Of a DNA stretch of 64,000 nt, positions 17,431-26,057 are shown in pieces. Numbering within the stretch: the stretch's first letter is position 1; every line of letters starts with the position of its first letter. Both the position numbers and the translations under genes were made by a program. The DNA is from Paraburkholderia sp. BCC1885 (GTDB lineage Bacteria > Pseudomonadota > Gammaproteobacteria > Burkholderiales > Burkholderiaceae), in the NCBI RefSeq assembly GCF_900996235.1, contig NZ_CAAJGM010000111.1, positions 248,001-312,000 of the forward strand, read 5' to 3'. The notes beneath the pieces were generated by a model, which saw nothing but the letters and a program-made list of their open reading frames with translations, had not been told where the DNA came from and ran no database searches.

Positions 17431-17472
17431 GTTCGTGGATGGATGTTCGTGGATGGATGTTCGTGGATGGAT
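17431..17472. repeat. Three perfect tandem copies of a 14-bp unit
   Basis: GTTCGTGGATGGAT is repeated exactly at 17431-17444, 17445-17458 and 17459-17472. It lies in the upstream region of the oxidoreductase gene, and 14 is not a multiple of three, so it is not a coding repeat. Confidence 0.9.
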
Positions 17473-17507
17473 TCGCGAGGGACGCCGCGCAAATCATGTG
17501 GCTATCT

Positions 17508-17521
17508 TAAGGCGATCCTTA
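17508..17521. promoter_or_regulatory. Inverted repeat in the LysR/oxidoreductase divergent region
   Basis: TAAGG-CGAT-CCTTA is a perfect inverted repeat 51 bases before the LysR start. It is close to the T-Nx-A pattern of LysR operators and could be the autoregulatory site. Confidence 0.4.
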
Positions 17522-17572
17522 CCCACTTAAAACGTGCATAATGACTTAAACATTTTCTTGTAAATCAGAATA

Positions 17573-18535
17573 ATGGACTCTGCCGGTCAATCCCGTCCTG
17601 CGTCATCGCCCGCGCTTCTGGAGCGTGAGCGGCTCGATCTGCTCGACGTCGCGCTGTTCGTGCGGGCGGCGCTGCTCGCCAACGTGTCGGCAGCGGGCCG
17701 CGAGTTCGGTCTGTCCGCGGCCGTGGCGAGCGCGCGGCTCGCGCAACTCGAACGGCTTTTGGGCGCGCGTCTGCTGCATCGGACCACGCGGCGCATCAGC
17801 CTGACGCAGGACGGCGAGATTTTCATGGCCCGCGCGCAAACCTTGCTCGACGCCGCGGCGGCCGCCCGCGCCTCGGTCGGCCGGGCGCAGACCGAGCCGC
17901 AGGGCCGGCTGCGGATGTCGATGCCGTCGTCATTCGGGCGGCAGCATGTGTCGCCGGCGATGCCCGAATTTCTGCGCCGCTATCCGGGCGTCAACGTGGA
18001 TCTGCGGCTATCGGACCACATCGTGGATCTGCTCGATGCCGGAATGGACCTGGCGCTGCGCATCGGCGCGCTGAAGGATTCGACGCTGGTGGCCAAACGC
18101 CTGGCCGTGAACCGCCGGGTGATTTGCTGCGCGCCGTCCTATCTTGCCGAACGAGGTGTGCCGCATCATCCGGCAGACCTCGCCCAGCACGAATGCGTGA
18201 TCCTCGCGGACCAGACCACGTGGGCCTTCGAAACGCCCTCCGGGCGCCTCGACGTGCGCGTCGGCGGACGGCTCGCGACCGATAACGGCGAAGTAATCCG
18301 CGACGCGCTGCTGGCCGGCTTCGGGATCGCCCTCAAATCGACGTGGGACGTCGCGCCGTATCTGCGCAGCGGCCAACTGGTGACGATTCTCGACAGCTAT
18401 CCTCTCGCCGAGACCGTGGCGATCTGGGCCGTCTATCCAAGCCGCGCATTCGTGCCGCCCAAGACGCTGGCGATGATCGAGTTTCTCGCCGGACACTTTG
18501 GCGATCCGCCGTATTGGGACGCGGCGCCCCGCTGA
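17573..18535 (+). CDS. LysR-family transcriptional regulator
   Basis: The 320-residue protein has an N-terminal winged helix-turn-helix (about residues 22-80, ending in LLHRTTRRISLTQDG) and a substrate-binding domain of the type 2 periplasmic fold (about 105-310). It most resembles the group that regulates neighbouring oxidoreductases. The divergent gene at 16391-17407 is therefore the likely target. The inducer is unknown. Confidence 0.88.
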   Translation: MDSAGQSRPASSPALLERERLDLLDVALFVRAALLANVSAAGREFGLSAAVASARLAQLERLLGARLLHRTTRRISLTQDGEIFMARAQTLLDAAAAARASVGRAQTEPQGRLRMSMPSSFGRQHVSPAMPEFLRRYPGVNVDLRLSDHIVDLLDAGMDLALRIGALKDSTLVAKRLAVNRRVICCAPSYLAERGVPHHPADLAQHECVILADQTTWAFETPSGRLDVRVGGRLATDNGEVIRDALLAGFGIALKSTWDVAPYLRSGQLVTILDSYPLAETVAIWAVYPSRAFVPPKTLAMIEFLAGHFGDPPYWDAAPR

Positions 18536-18603
18536 ACAGGTTCCAGCAGAGCGAACGAAGCGCCGCTCCCGCGAATCCCACCGTGCCGAACTGCCGCGCG
18601 CCT

Positions 18604-18939
18604 TCAGTGCTTGCTACGTTTTTCCTGATGCGCCTTGGCGGCCCCTTCCGTCGCACTCGAATTCTCGTTGCTGTGCGCGTCGTTTTGCGTCTTCTGCTGA
18701 TACTCGTCGCCGCCACGCCGGTCGGTGTCTTTCAACCCGCGCTGCACGTCGCGATGCGCCTGCTTACCGACGCCACGCGGCTCGTCCTCATGCTGCGACT
18801 CGGCGTTCTGGTCGGTTTCGTGCGGCAGCGGCGCGCCTTCGTCCTGCATCGAGCGCACGTCCTGCTTCGCGTGCGGGTCCGCCGTTTTGCCATGATCTTG
18901 CTGCTTGCCGCCCTGCGGGGTTTGATGTGATGTCTTCAT
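18604..18939 (-). CDS. Small, extremely hydrophilic protein (hydrophilin-like)
   Basis: The 111-residue product has no Cys, Trp, Phe or Ile and one Tyr, and is rich in Gln, Asp, Glu, Lys, His and Gly, so it should be disordered. I start it at the ATG at 18939 because GGAGGA lies eight bases upstream; an ATG at 18954 is within that signal. I do not recognise a named family. Composition resembles hydrophilins and stress proteins that protect against desiccation, which is an inference only. It lies between the LysR gene and ligD. Confidence 0.6.
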   Translation of the reverse strand: MKTSHQTPQGGKQQDHGKTADPHAKQDVRSMQDEGAPLPHETDQNAESQHEDEPRGVGKQAHRDVQRGLKDTDRRGGDEYQQKTQNDAHSNENSSATEGAAKAHQEKRSKH

Positions 18940-19050
18940 TGCGTCCTCCTTCATCGAGTGCGTTTCCGGTGCACGCCGGTTGCATGGCTATTGCATGGCC
19001 ATTGCCTAGCTACCGCATACCGGCATGCCTGCGAGACTCCATCCCTCTGT

Positions 19051-21906
19051 TCATCCGCCGTCCGCGCCATCCAGACGCTTCTTCATTGCCGCCGTGATGC
19101 GTTGCCGCGTCTTCGCGTAACCGTCCCACGGATCCTCATGCAACGATTCGAGCCGTTCGTGCAGATTGGCGACGGTCCATTGATCCCCTGCCGTGGTACT
19201 TTCGAGTTCGTCCCACGCGATAGGCACCGACACCCCGAGCCCCGGCCGCGCTCGCGCGGAGAAAGCGGCCACCGTGCTGGAGCCGCGGTTGTTGCGCAGG
19301 TAATCCACGAAGATTTTGCGTTTGCGGTTCTGTGGGCCCATCTTCGCGGCGAAATGCTTGGGCAGGGTCGCCGCCATGTGTTGCGCGACGGCCTGCGAAA
19401 ATGCCTTCACCTCGTCCCAGCCTGCATGCTTCGCGAGCGGCACCACCACGTGCAGTCCCTTGCCGCCGCTCGTCTTGCAGAACGATACGAGGCCGAGTTC
19501 TTCGAGCAGCGTGCGGGTGAGGTGCGCGGCTTCGATCATCCTGTCCCAGCCGAGCGCCGGGTCGGGATCCAGATCGAACACCATGCGGTCGGGCTTTTCG
19601 ATGTTCGAGGCGAGCGCGTTCCAGGTATGCAATTCGATCGTGCCCATCTGCGCCGCGCCGATCAGCGCCTTGAGCGATTCGATGGTGATGAGTGGCGGAT
19701 GTCCGGCATCGAGTCCAGCATGCTGGGTGACATTCGGAATCGACAGCTTCTGGCTGTGCTTCTGGAAAAACAGCTCGCCACCGACACCCTCGGGCGCCCT
19801 CACCAGGGACACGGGCCGGTCCTGCAAATGCGGCAGCAGCCATTTTTCAACTGATTCGTAGTACTTCACAAGATCGAGCTTGCGCGTGCCGGACGCCTTG
19901 TCGATGACACGGTCCGGATGCGAAATGCGCAGGCCGGCGACGGAATCGGTGGCGGCGGTTTTTTGGGCCGTGCTTTTGCGGGGGGTGCGCGCGGCTTTCG
20001 GTTCGGCCGTTGCCGCTTCGTCAGCCGGGGTATCTTTATTTGCGGAAGGCTTCGTCGCGCGGGCTTTGGCGGGTGCCTCGGGCGCGTGTTCATGGGAATG
20101 GGCTTGCACATCGGCTCCTTCGCGCGGCGTTTCCCTGACGATCTGCCGCGCCGGTTTATCGCTTCGCAGACTGATGAACGACGCCTGACGCACGATGCGC
20201 TCATCGGTCCATTCCGCGAAGTTGCATTCGCAAACGAGTTCGGGCTTGACCCAGTGAACCGGCGTGCGGCTGCGTTCGCGCGGCGCCGTGGCGAACGGCA
20301 TGCGCGGCTGCTCGCGGGCGTCGAGTTCCTTTTTCACCGCACGCAGCAGCGCCGCGTCGAAACCGGTGCCGACCCGGCCGACATACTGCAGCTTGCCGTG
20401 AGCGTCATAGACACCCAGCAGCAATGCGCCAAACGCCGCGCGGCTCCCCGTCGGCTCCGTATAGCCGCCAATCACGAATTCCTGGCGGCGACGGCACTTG
20501 AGTTTGATCCATGCCGTGCTGCGCCCTGATGTGTAGCCGCTGTCGCGCCGCTTGCCGATGATCCCTTCGAGCGCCATATCGCAGGCACTCCTTAGCAGAT
20601 CGTCGGCGCTGAAGGCGAAGTCTTCCGAATAGCGCAGCACACGATTGTCCGTCCCTTCGAGCAACGCATGCAGGATGGCGCGGCGCTGCACCAACGGCAC
20701 GTCGCGCAGGTCATAGCCGTTGAGATACGGCAGGTCGAACAGATAGATCACGATGTCCTGCGGCCGGTTGGCATCGAAGGCGTTTTGCAGCGCCTGAAAG
20801 TTCGGCACGTCGTTGTGATCGAGCACGACCGCTTCGCCGTCGAGCCAGGCGGTCTCAATGTCGAGCTGCGCCAGCGCGCCGACCTGCTTGCTGAATTTCG
20901 CGGACCAGTCGTTGCCGGCGCGGGTGTAGACCTGAACCGGGTTTTTCCCCGCACGATGATCGATGCGCACGAGCACGCGATAACCATCGAACTTGATCTC
21001 ATACGACCATTCGTCGCCGGGCGGCGCGGCGTCGACCAGTGTGGCGAGTTCGGGCTTGAACGTGGCGGGCAAGGCCGCTTTCCTGGCGCCCTCGATGGAC
21101 GGCGACGCGGCCAGTTCACGCAGCGACCCGCTGCTACGGCTGGCGACGATGTCAGGTCTCGGTGCTGCCGACGCGGCGCCTCGGGCGCGGGTTGGCGCTT
21201 TCGACGCCGTGGCCCTGGATGGCGCGCCTTTCAGCGTCGCGCTCTTCGTGGGTGCGCCCTTCGGCTTCGCCGCTTTCGCGGCAGCGCCCTTGCCTGCCCC
21301 GCCTCCCGCAGTCCCACCATCGAGCACGCTGCCGGGCCGCTTCTTGAGCACGTCGAAATCGGCCTCGCTGCGTGCCGCCTCGTCACGTTCCTTGATCAGC
21401 AGCCACTGCTCCTTGTCGCCGCTGCCGCGCATGTGGCTGCGTACCAGCATCCAGCCGCCGTGCAGTTTGTCGCCGTCCAGCGTGAATTTGAGCTTGCCCG
21501 CCCGATACGCCTCTTCTGCATGGGCGACACCGCCCTCCGGCTGCCACGTGCCGCGATCCCACACGATCACCGACCCGGCGCCGTAGTGGCCAGGCGGAAT
21601 GTCGCCTTCGAACGAGCCATATTCGAGCGGATGATCTTCGACATGCACCGCGAGCCGCTTCACCGATGGGTCCAGACTCGGTCCCTTCGGCACTGCCCAT
21701 GATTTCAGCGTGCCGTCGAGTTCAAGGCGGAAGTCGTAGTGCAAGCGCCGCGCGTCATGTTCCTGGATCACGTAAGAGAGCGGATGGCCGGTCTTGCGGG
21801 ACGGCGCCTTGCCACCGGCGGCCTTGCGCGAAGGCTTACCCGATGGCTCGGGCGTCTCGTCGAAGCGGCGCTTGCGGTGATAGGGGCCGAGCCGGTCGTC
21901 GCTCAT
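19051..21906 (-). CDS. ligD: Multidomain DNA ligase D
   Basis: LigD processes and joins broken DNA ends in bacterial non-homologous end joining. The 951-residue protein has the order phosphoesterase (about 10-170, with HDARRLHYDFRLE and a metal-site HVEDHP), a basic Ala/Lys linker (190-260), ATP-dependent ligase (about 275-570, adenylated Lys305 in EIKFDGYR), an Ala/Lys/Thr linker (about 590-645), and polymerase/primase (from about 655, with DLDPDP near 776). The N-terminal phosphoesterase and C-terminal polymerase order is as in Pseudomonas, not Mycobacterium. It lies 21 bases after ku on the same strand and is probably co-transcribed with it. Confidence 0.95.
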   Translation of the reverse strand: MSDDRLGPYHRKRRFDETPEPSGKPSRKAAGGKAPSRKTGHPLSYVIQEHDARRLHYDFRLELDGTLKSWAVPKGPSLDPSVKRLAVHVEDHPLEYGSFEGDIPPGHYGAGSVIVWDRGTWQPEGGVAHAEEAYRAGKLKFTLDGDKLHGGWMLVRSHMRGSGDKEQWLLIKERDEAARSEADFDVLKKRPGSVLDGGTAGGGAGKGAAAKAAKPKGAPTKSATLKGAPSRATASKAPTRARGAASAAPRPDIVASRSSGSLRELAASPSIEGARKAALPATFKPELATLVDAAPPGDEWSYEIKFDGYRVLVRIDHRAGKNPVQVYTRAGNDWSAKFSKQVGALAQLDIETAWLDGEAVVLDHNDVPNFQALQNAFDANRPQDIVIYLFDLPYLNGYDLRDVPLVQRRAILHALLEGTDNRVLRYSEDFAFSADDLLRSACDMALEGIIGKRRDSGYTSGRSTAWIKLKCRRRQEFVIGGYTEPTGSRAAFGALLLGVYDAHGKLQYVGRVGTGFDAALLRAVKKELDAREQPRMPFATAPRERSRTPVHWVKPELVCECNFAEWTDERIVRQASFISLRSDKPARQIVRETPREGADVQAHSHEHAPEAPAKARATKPSANKDTPADEAATAEPKAARTPRKSTAQKTAATDSVAGLRISHPDRVIDKASGTRKLDLVKYYESVEKWLLPHLQDRPVSLVRAPEGVGGELFFQKHSQKLSIPNVTQHAGLDAGHPPLITIESLKALIGAAQMGTIELHTWNALASNIEKPDRMVFDLDPDPALGWDRMIEAAHLTRTLLEELGLVSFCKTSGGKGLHVVVPLAKHAGWDEVKAFSQAVAQHMAATLPKHFAAKMGPQNRKRKIFVDYLRNNRGSSTVAAFSARARPGLGVSVPIAWDELESTTAGDQWTVANLHERLESLHEDPWDGYAKTRQRITAAMKKRLDGADGG

Positions 21907-21927
21907 GGTGAGGGCCTTTGCGCGTCT

Positions 21928-22932
21928 TTAGGCAGCACTGCGCTTGCGGTGCGGCGTGTCCTTGGCGGCGCCTAGCTTGCGCGAGGCCGCCGCGCGCGTG
22001 CCAGTGCCGGCGGCGGACGCGCGGCGCGGCGTGGCCGTCTTACGGCGCGGTGTGGGCGCTGGCTCTTCCGTGTCGTCGGCATCGTCCGCGTCGTCGCCGT
22101 TCTGCGCGGCACGGCCGCGCGCCGCCGGTTTGCCTTTGCCGCGTCCAAGACTGCGTTTGAGCAAATCGGACAGATCCAGAATCTCCGCGGACTGGCGCGG
22201 CTCGTGAGCCGCTTCGACGTCCGTCACTTCCTCCGTCTTGCCCGCGCGGATCTTGCGGTCCACCAGCGCCAGGATGTCGTCGTGGAAGGTGTCGCGATAG
22301 GCCGACGGGTCCCAATGCTCGCTCATGTCGTCGATCAGCTTTTTGGCCATGTCGAGTTCGCGCGGTGTCACGCCCGCCTTCTTCGGATCCTCCGACGGCA
22401 ACTTCAGCTCGCCGTAGTCGCGTACTTCGCCGGCCCAGCGCAACGTGTTGAGCGCGAGCACCGGCCCGACCGGGATGAGCGCGGCCAGATGCTGCTTGTT
22501 GTGCAGCACCACGCTGGCGACACCGATCTTCCCCGATGCCTTCAGCGCCTCACGCAACAGCGCGTAGACCTTGTCGCCCTTGCGATCCGGCGCCAGGAAA
22601 TACGGGGTGTCGAGATAGAGAAACGAGATTTCGGGCGCTTCGACGAAGGCCAGAATGTCGACGGTCTGCGTCGACTCGGGATTCGCCGAGCGGATTTCGT
22701 CATCGGAAAGGACAACGTACTTGTCTTTCTCGTATTCGAAACCGCGCACGATGTTGTCGCGCGTGACTTCCTTGCCGGTGCGCTTATTGATCTGCCGATA
22801 GCCGATCGGATCGATCGAGCGCTTGTCGAGCAGATTGAAGCCGACCTTCTCGGACTGCGTAGCCGGATACAGTTGCACCGGTACGTGCACGAGGCCGAAG
22901 CTGATTGCGCCTTTCCAGATCATGTGTGACAT
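21928..22932 (-). CDS. ku: Ku homodimer DNA end-binding protein
   Basis: Bacterial Ku encircles DNA ends and recruits LigD. The 334-residue protein has the Ku core from MIWKGAISFGLVHVPVQLYP through FDLMAKKLIDDMSEHWDPSAYRD-like blocks (core to about residue 245). The tail of about 90 residues is rich in Arg, Lys and Ala (for example TPRRKTATPRRASAAG). Basic Ku tails are known to help threading along DNA. It precedes ligD in the same direction. Confidence 0.93.
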   Translation of the reverse strand: MSHMIWKGAISFGLVHVPVQLYPATQSEKVGFNLLDKRSIDPIGYRQINKRTGKEVTRDNIVRGFEYEKDKYVVLSDDEIRSANPESTQTVDILAFVEAPEISFLYLDTPYFLAPDRKGDKVYALLREALKASGKIGVASVVLHNKQHLAALIPVGPVLALNTLRWAGEVRDYGELKLPSEDPKKAGVTPRELDMAKKLIDDMSEHWDPSAYRDTFHDDILALVDRKIRAGKTEEVTDVEAAHEPRQSAEILDLSDLLKRSLGRGKGKPAARGRAAQNGDDADDADDTEEPAPTPRRKTATPRRASAAGTGTRAAASRKLGAAKDTPHRKRSAA

Positions 22933-23135
22933 CGTGCACTCCTAAAGGCCGGAACCTTGGCGACGCATCAAGCGTGCCACGGTGCAGCGGGCCGCGCGGC
23001 GGGCGCGGCGGGGTTGCTGCCGGCCAGCGCGTACACGATGTGCTCTGTAACTCTTGCGCCGTATCGGCAAAAGCTACGGCCGGACGGCGCGTCGATGAGC
23101 GCCCGCGGCCCGCCGGACGCCGCGCGCCGACCCGT

Positions 23136-23141
23136 TACAAT
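23136..23141 (+). promoter_or_regulatory. Candidate -10 box before serB
   Basis: TACAAT matches the -10 consensus at five of six positions and lies 45 bases before the serB ATG. No good -35 box is seen in the very GC-rich sequence upstream. Confidence 0.35.
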
Positions 23142-23185
23142 AGCGGGATTTTCCGCGCGCGCCGCGCGCCTTTTCCTGCGACGTC

Positions 23186-24025
23186 ATGAATCTCGTCATC
23201 CAAAGCCCCGCGCCCCTGTCCGCCGACCACCATAAGACGCTCGTCGCGCTCGCGCGTGGCTCGCGCGCCGCCGTCATCGACGCCCACGCGATCCGCATTG
23301 CCGATGCAAGCCCCGCCCAGCGCGCCGATCTGGACGTCTACTGCGGCACGCACGCGCTGGATTACGCGTTTGTCGAACCGGGCCGGCAGCTGCGCGACTT
23401 TGGGCTGGTCGCCATGGACATGGACTCGACGCTGATCACTATCGAGTGCATCGACGAAATCGCCGATTTCTGCGGTCTGAAGGCCGAGGTTGCGGCGATC
23501 ACCGAAGCGTCCATGCGCGGCGAAATCAAGGATTTCAACGAAAGCCTTATTCGCCGCGTGGCGCTGCTCAAGGGCCTCGATGCAAGCGCGCTGGAACGGG
23601 TATATGAGGAACGGCTGCGTCTGTCGCCGGGTGCGGAACAGATGCTGGCAGGAGCCAAGGCAGCGGGACTGAAAACCTTGCTGGTTTCCGGCGGCTTCAC
23701 GTTCTTCACGGAGAAACTGAAAAGCCGCCTGGGGCTGGATTTCACGCGAGCCAACACGCTCGAAATCGTCGACGGCAAGCTGACCGGACAGGTGACGGGC
23801 GAGATCGTCAACGCGGACGTCAAGGCTCGCACGCTGCGCGAGACCTGCGCGCAACTCGGCATCGAGCCCGGCCGCGCGATTGCGATGGGCGATGGCTCCA
23901 ACGACCTGAAGATGATGGCCGAGGCCGGCTTATCCGTGGCGTTTCGTGCGAAGCCGGTGGTGCGCGAGGCTGCCAGCGTCGCGTTTAACTATGTTGGTTT
24001 GGAAGGCTTGCTGCGGTTGTTTTGA
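23186..24025 (+). CDS. serB: Phosphoserine phosphatase
   Basis: SerB is the last enzyme of serine synthesis, hydrolysing phosphoserine in the cytoplasm. The 279-residue protein has a HAD-type catalytic motif MDMDSTLI (Asp78 nucleophile, Asp80), the Ser/Gly motif LVSGGFTFF, and the metal motif MGDGSNDLKMM. An N-terminal domain of about 70 residues resembles the degenerate ACT-like region of SerB proteins. Its end faces metC across a hairpin. Confidence 0.94.
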   Translation: MNLVIQSPAPLSADHHKTLVALARGSRAAVIDAHAIRIADASPAQRADLDVYCGTHALDYAFVEPGRQLRDFGLVAMDMDSTLITIECIDEIADFCGLKAEVAAITEASMRGEIKDFNESLIRRVALLKGLDASALERVYEERLRLSPGAEQMLAGAKAAGLKTLLVSGGFTFFTEKLKSRLGLDFTRANTLEIVDGKLTGQVTGEIVNADVKARTLRETCAQLGIEPGRAIAMGDGSNDLKMMAEAGLSVAFRAKPVVREAASVAFNYVGLEGLLRLF

Positions 24026-24051
24026 ATCAGGTTAGCCATCGGCAAAATCCC

Positions 24052-24081
24052 AAGCCCATCGAAACCATGTCCGATGGGCTT
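24052..24081. terminator. Hairpin between convergent serB and metC
   Basis: AAGCCCATCG (24052-24061) and CGATGGGCTT (24072-24081) form a perfect 10-bp stem with a ten-base loop. T tracts are short on both strands, so termination efficiency is uncertain, but the convergent position fits. Confidence 0.55.
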
Positions 24082-24134
24082 ATCGCAATCGCAAAGTCTC
24101 GCAGCGCCGCAGGTGCAAGCTACGACGGCGCCGT

Positions 24135-25328
24135 TCACGCTGCCGAAGCCAGCTTCGCCAATCCCTGTTCCATATCCGCGCGCAAGTCGTCCTCTTCTTC
24201 AAGGCCGATATAAAAGCGCACCAGCGTGCCGCGATGCGGCCACTGCGCAGCGGTACGCATCGACGCGATGTCGTATGGCACCACCAGACTCTGAGCCCCG
24301 CCCCAACTCCAGCCGATCGAAAACAGCGCGAGCGCCTCGCAGAACGTATCGACCTGGGCCGGCGTGTAACGGCCGTCGAACACCACCGAAAACAGCCCGC
24401 CCGCCCCCGTAAAATCACGCTCGAAGAATTCATGCCCCGGACAGTCGGGCAACGCGGGATGCAGCACCGTGGCGATTTCCGGCCGCGTCTTTAGCCACTT
24501 TGCCAGCGCGAGCGCGCTGCGGTCGTGCTGGGCAAAGCGCACCTGCATGCTCGGCAGGCTGCGCAGGATCAGCGAGCAGTCGTCCGACGAAACGCCGATG
24601 CCCATGCGCATGCGCGCCGATTTCAGCTTCAGATGCAGTTCACGGTCGACGGTGATGGTCGCGCCCATCAGCACGTCGCCGCCGCCCGACTGGTATTTGG
24701 TCAGCGCCTGCAGCGAAATATCGACGCCATGTTCGAACGGACGGAATGCGAGCCCGGCGGACCAGGTGTTATCGATGGCCGTGACCACGTTGCGCGCGCG
24801 CGCGGCTGTGGTGATCGCGCGCACGTCGGGCACTTCCATCGTCACCGAACCGGGCGCTTCGAGCCAGATCAGGCGTGTATTCGGCTGGATCAGCTCGGCG
24901 ATCCCCGCGCCGATCATCGGCTCGTAATAGCGCGCGGTGACGCCGAAGTCTCTTGCGAGCCAGTCGCCGAATTCGCGGTTCGGCGAATAAACGTTGTCCG
25001 GAATCAGGACGTCGTCACCCGCTTTGACAAGACCAAAGTAGACATTGGAAATCGCCGATAAACCCGACGGCTGCAACAAGGCATGATTGCCGCCCTCGAT
25101 CACTGCCAGCCGCTGCGCCAGCGCCAGCGAGGTCGGCGTGGCATGCAGGCCATAGCGCCATTGGCCGTCGTTGCGCCAGTCGCACGCGCGCATCGCGGCG
25201 AGATCGGGAAACACTACCGTCGACGCCCGCGTAACCGGCACGGTGAACGCCTCGAAGCCCGGCGTGATCTGGTCTTCAGGGCGCACGATGCGGGTTTGCA
25301 GGCCGCGTGTGGATCTGGATTGAGTCAT
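24135..25328 (-). CDS. metC: Cystathionine beta-lyase
   Basis: MetC is a fold-type I PLP enzyme that cleaves cystathionine to homocysteine, ammonia and pyruvate in methionine synthesis. The roughly 397-residue protein has the Cys/Met-metabolism signature with the PLP lysine in LQALTKYQSGGGDVLMG, the YSPNREFGDWL region and the LEAPGSVTMEVPDV segment that binds PLP through Asp. I start it at the ATG at 25328; the ATG at 25349 is an alternative, and neither has a strong ribosome binding site. It is the last gene of the run starting at rimO. Confidence 0.88.
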   Translation of the reverse strand: MTQSRSTRGLQTRIVRPEDQITPGFEAFTVPVTRASTVVFPDLAAMRACDWRNDGQWRYGLHATPTSLALAQRLAVIEGGNHALLQPSGLSAISNVYFGLVKAGDDVLIPDNVYSPNREFGDWLARDFGVTARYYEPMIGAGIAELIQPNTRLIWLEAPGSVTMEVPDVRAITTAARARNVVTAIDNTWSAGLAFRPFEHGVDISLQALTKYQSGGGDVLMGATITVDRELHLKLKSARMRMGIGVSSDDCSLILRSLPSMQVRFAQHDRSALALAKWLKTRPEIATVLHPALPDCPGHEFFERDFTGAGGLFSVVFDGRYTPAQVDTFCEALALFSIGWSWGGAQSLVVPYDIASMRTAAQWPHRGTLVRFYIGLEEEDDLRADMEQGLAKLASAA

Positions 25329-25376
25329 GGTGATTTTGCGTAAAACCAAAGAGCCGAGAACGCGCGAAACCCGCGC

Positions 25377-26003
25377 TTACTCGCCAGTCGTGAGGTTATT
25401 CACCCCGTTTACCGTGTTCGCACCGCTGGCTGCCGCGGCGGCGGGAGCCGCCGGACGGGTCGCCCCGGCCGCGGGCGGCTGAACCGCAGCGGTGGGCGCA
25501 GGCACCGGTTGTCCGGCTGCCAGCGCTTTCAGGTCGAACGGTTGCGGATCCGAGTCGTCGACGTTCATGCGGTCGCCAGCCAGGGTTCCGTCGGCGGCAA
25601 ACTTGCCGACCCAGTTGCCGGTGATGTGCGTGCCGTCGTTCGATTCTTCCACTTCGAGCGTGTCGCCGTCACGGTCGCCCGCGATCAGGATCACTTCGCC
25701 CGTATCGGTGTACTGATACTCGCCGTGCACGCCGGATGGGTCATCGGTCTTGGGCCCAAGCCTCAAGACGATCTGACGCGTGCCGAGCGTGCCGGCGTAG
25801 CGCGGAAACTTTGCAAACTCCGGGCTCGGCTTGAGCGGCAACTGAATAGGAGGCGGCGCGGCCAGTTCCTTGACCGCGTCGCTTTGCGCCCACGCCTGTC
25901 CGGGCAGCAAGGCGCCCGCCGCAGCCATCAGCAGCACCGCCGCGGCGCCGTGGCGCCAGCCGCGCCCGCGCGCGACGCACCCGATTGATTTCGATTCCGA
26001 CAT
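25377..26003 (-). CDS. Secreted protein of unknown function
   Basis: The 208-residue product has a signal peptide (basic start, then AAAVLLMAAAGALLPGQAWA, cut before QSD). The mature part of about 120 residues carries repeated short strands (QIVLRLGPK, VHGEYQYTDTGEVILIAG, THITGNWVGKFAADGTLAG) and no Cys. The C-terminal 45 residues are Ala/Pro-rich. The strand pattern resembles small periplasmic beta proteins that respond to or bind polysaccharide, but I do not recognise a family. It sits between bktB and metC with gaps of about 50 bases, so it is probably in the same transcript. Confidence 0.65.
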   Translation of the reverse strand: MSESKSIGCVARGRGWRHGAAAVLLMAAAGALLPGQAWAQSDAVKELAAPPPIQLPLKPSPEFAKFPRYAGTLGTRQIVLRLGPKTDDPSGVHGEYQYTDTGEVILIAGDRDGDTLEVEESNDGTHITGNWVGKFAADGTLAGDRMNVDDSDPQPFDLKALAAGQPVPAPTAAVQPPAAGATRPAAPAAAAASGANTVNGVNNLTTGE

Positions 26004-26057
26004 CCGTTCCTTCCTGTTCTTGCCTGCTTGCTTACGATAAGGCTCGAGCGCCCCGTA

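Noticed and set aside
17431..17472. Possible short CRISPR-like array
   Set aside because: The three 14-bp units are directly adjacent without spacers and no cas gene is present.
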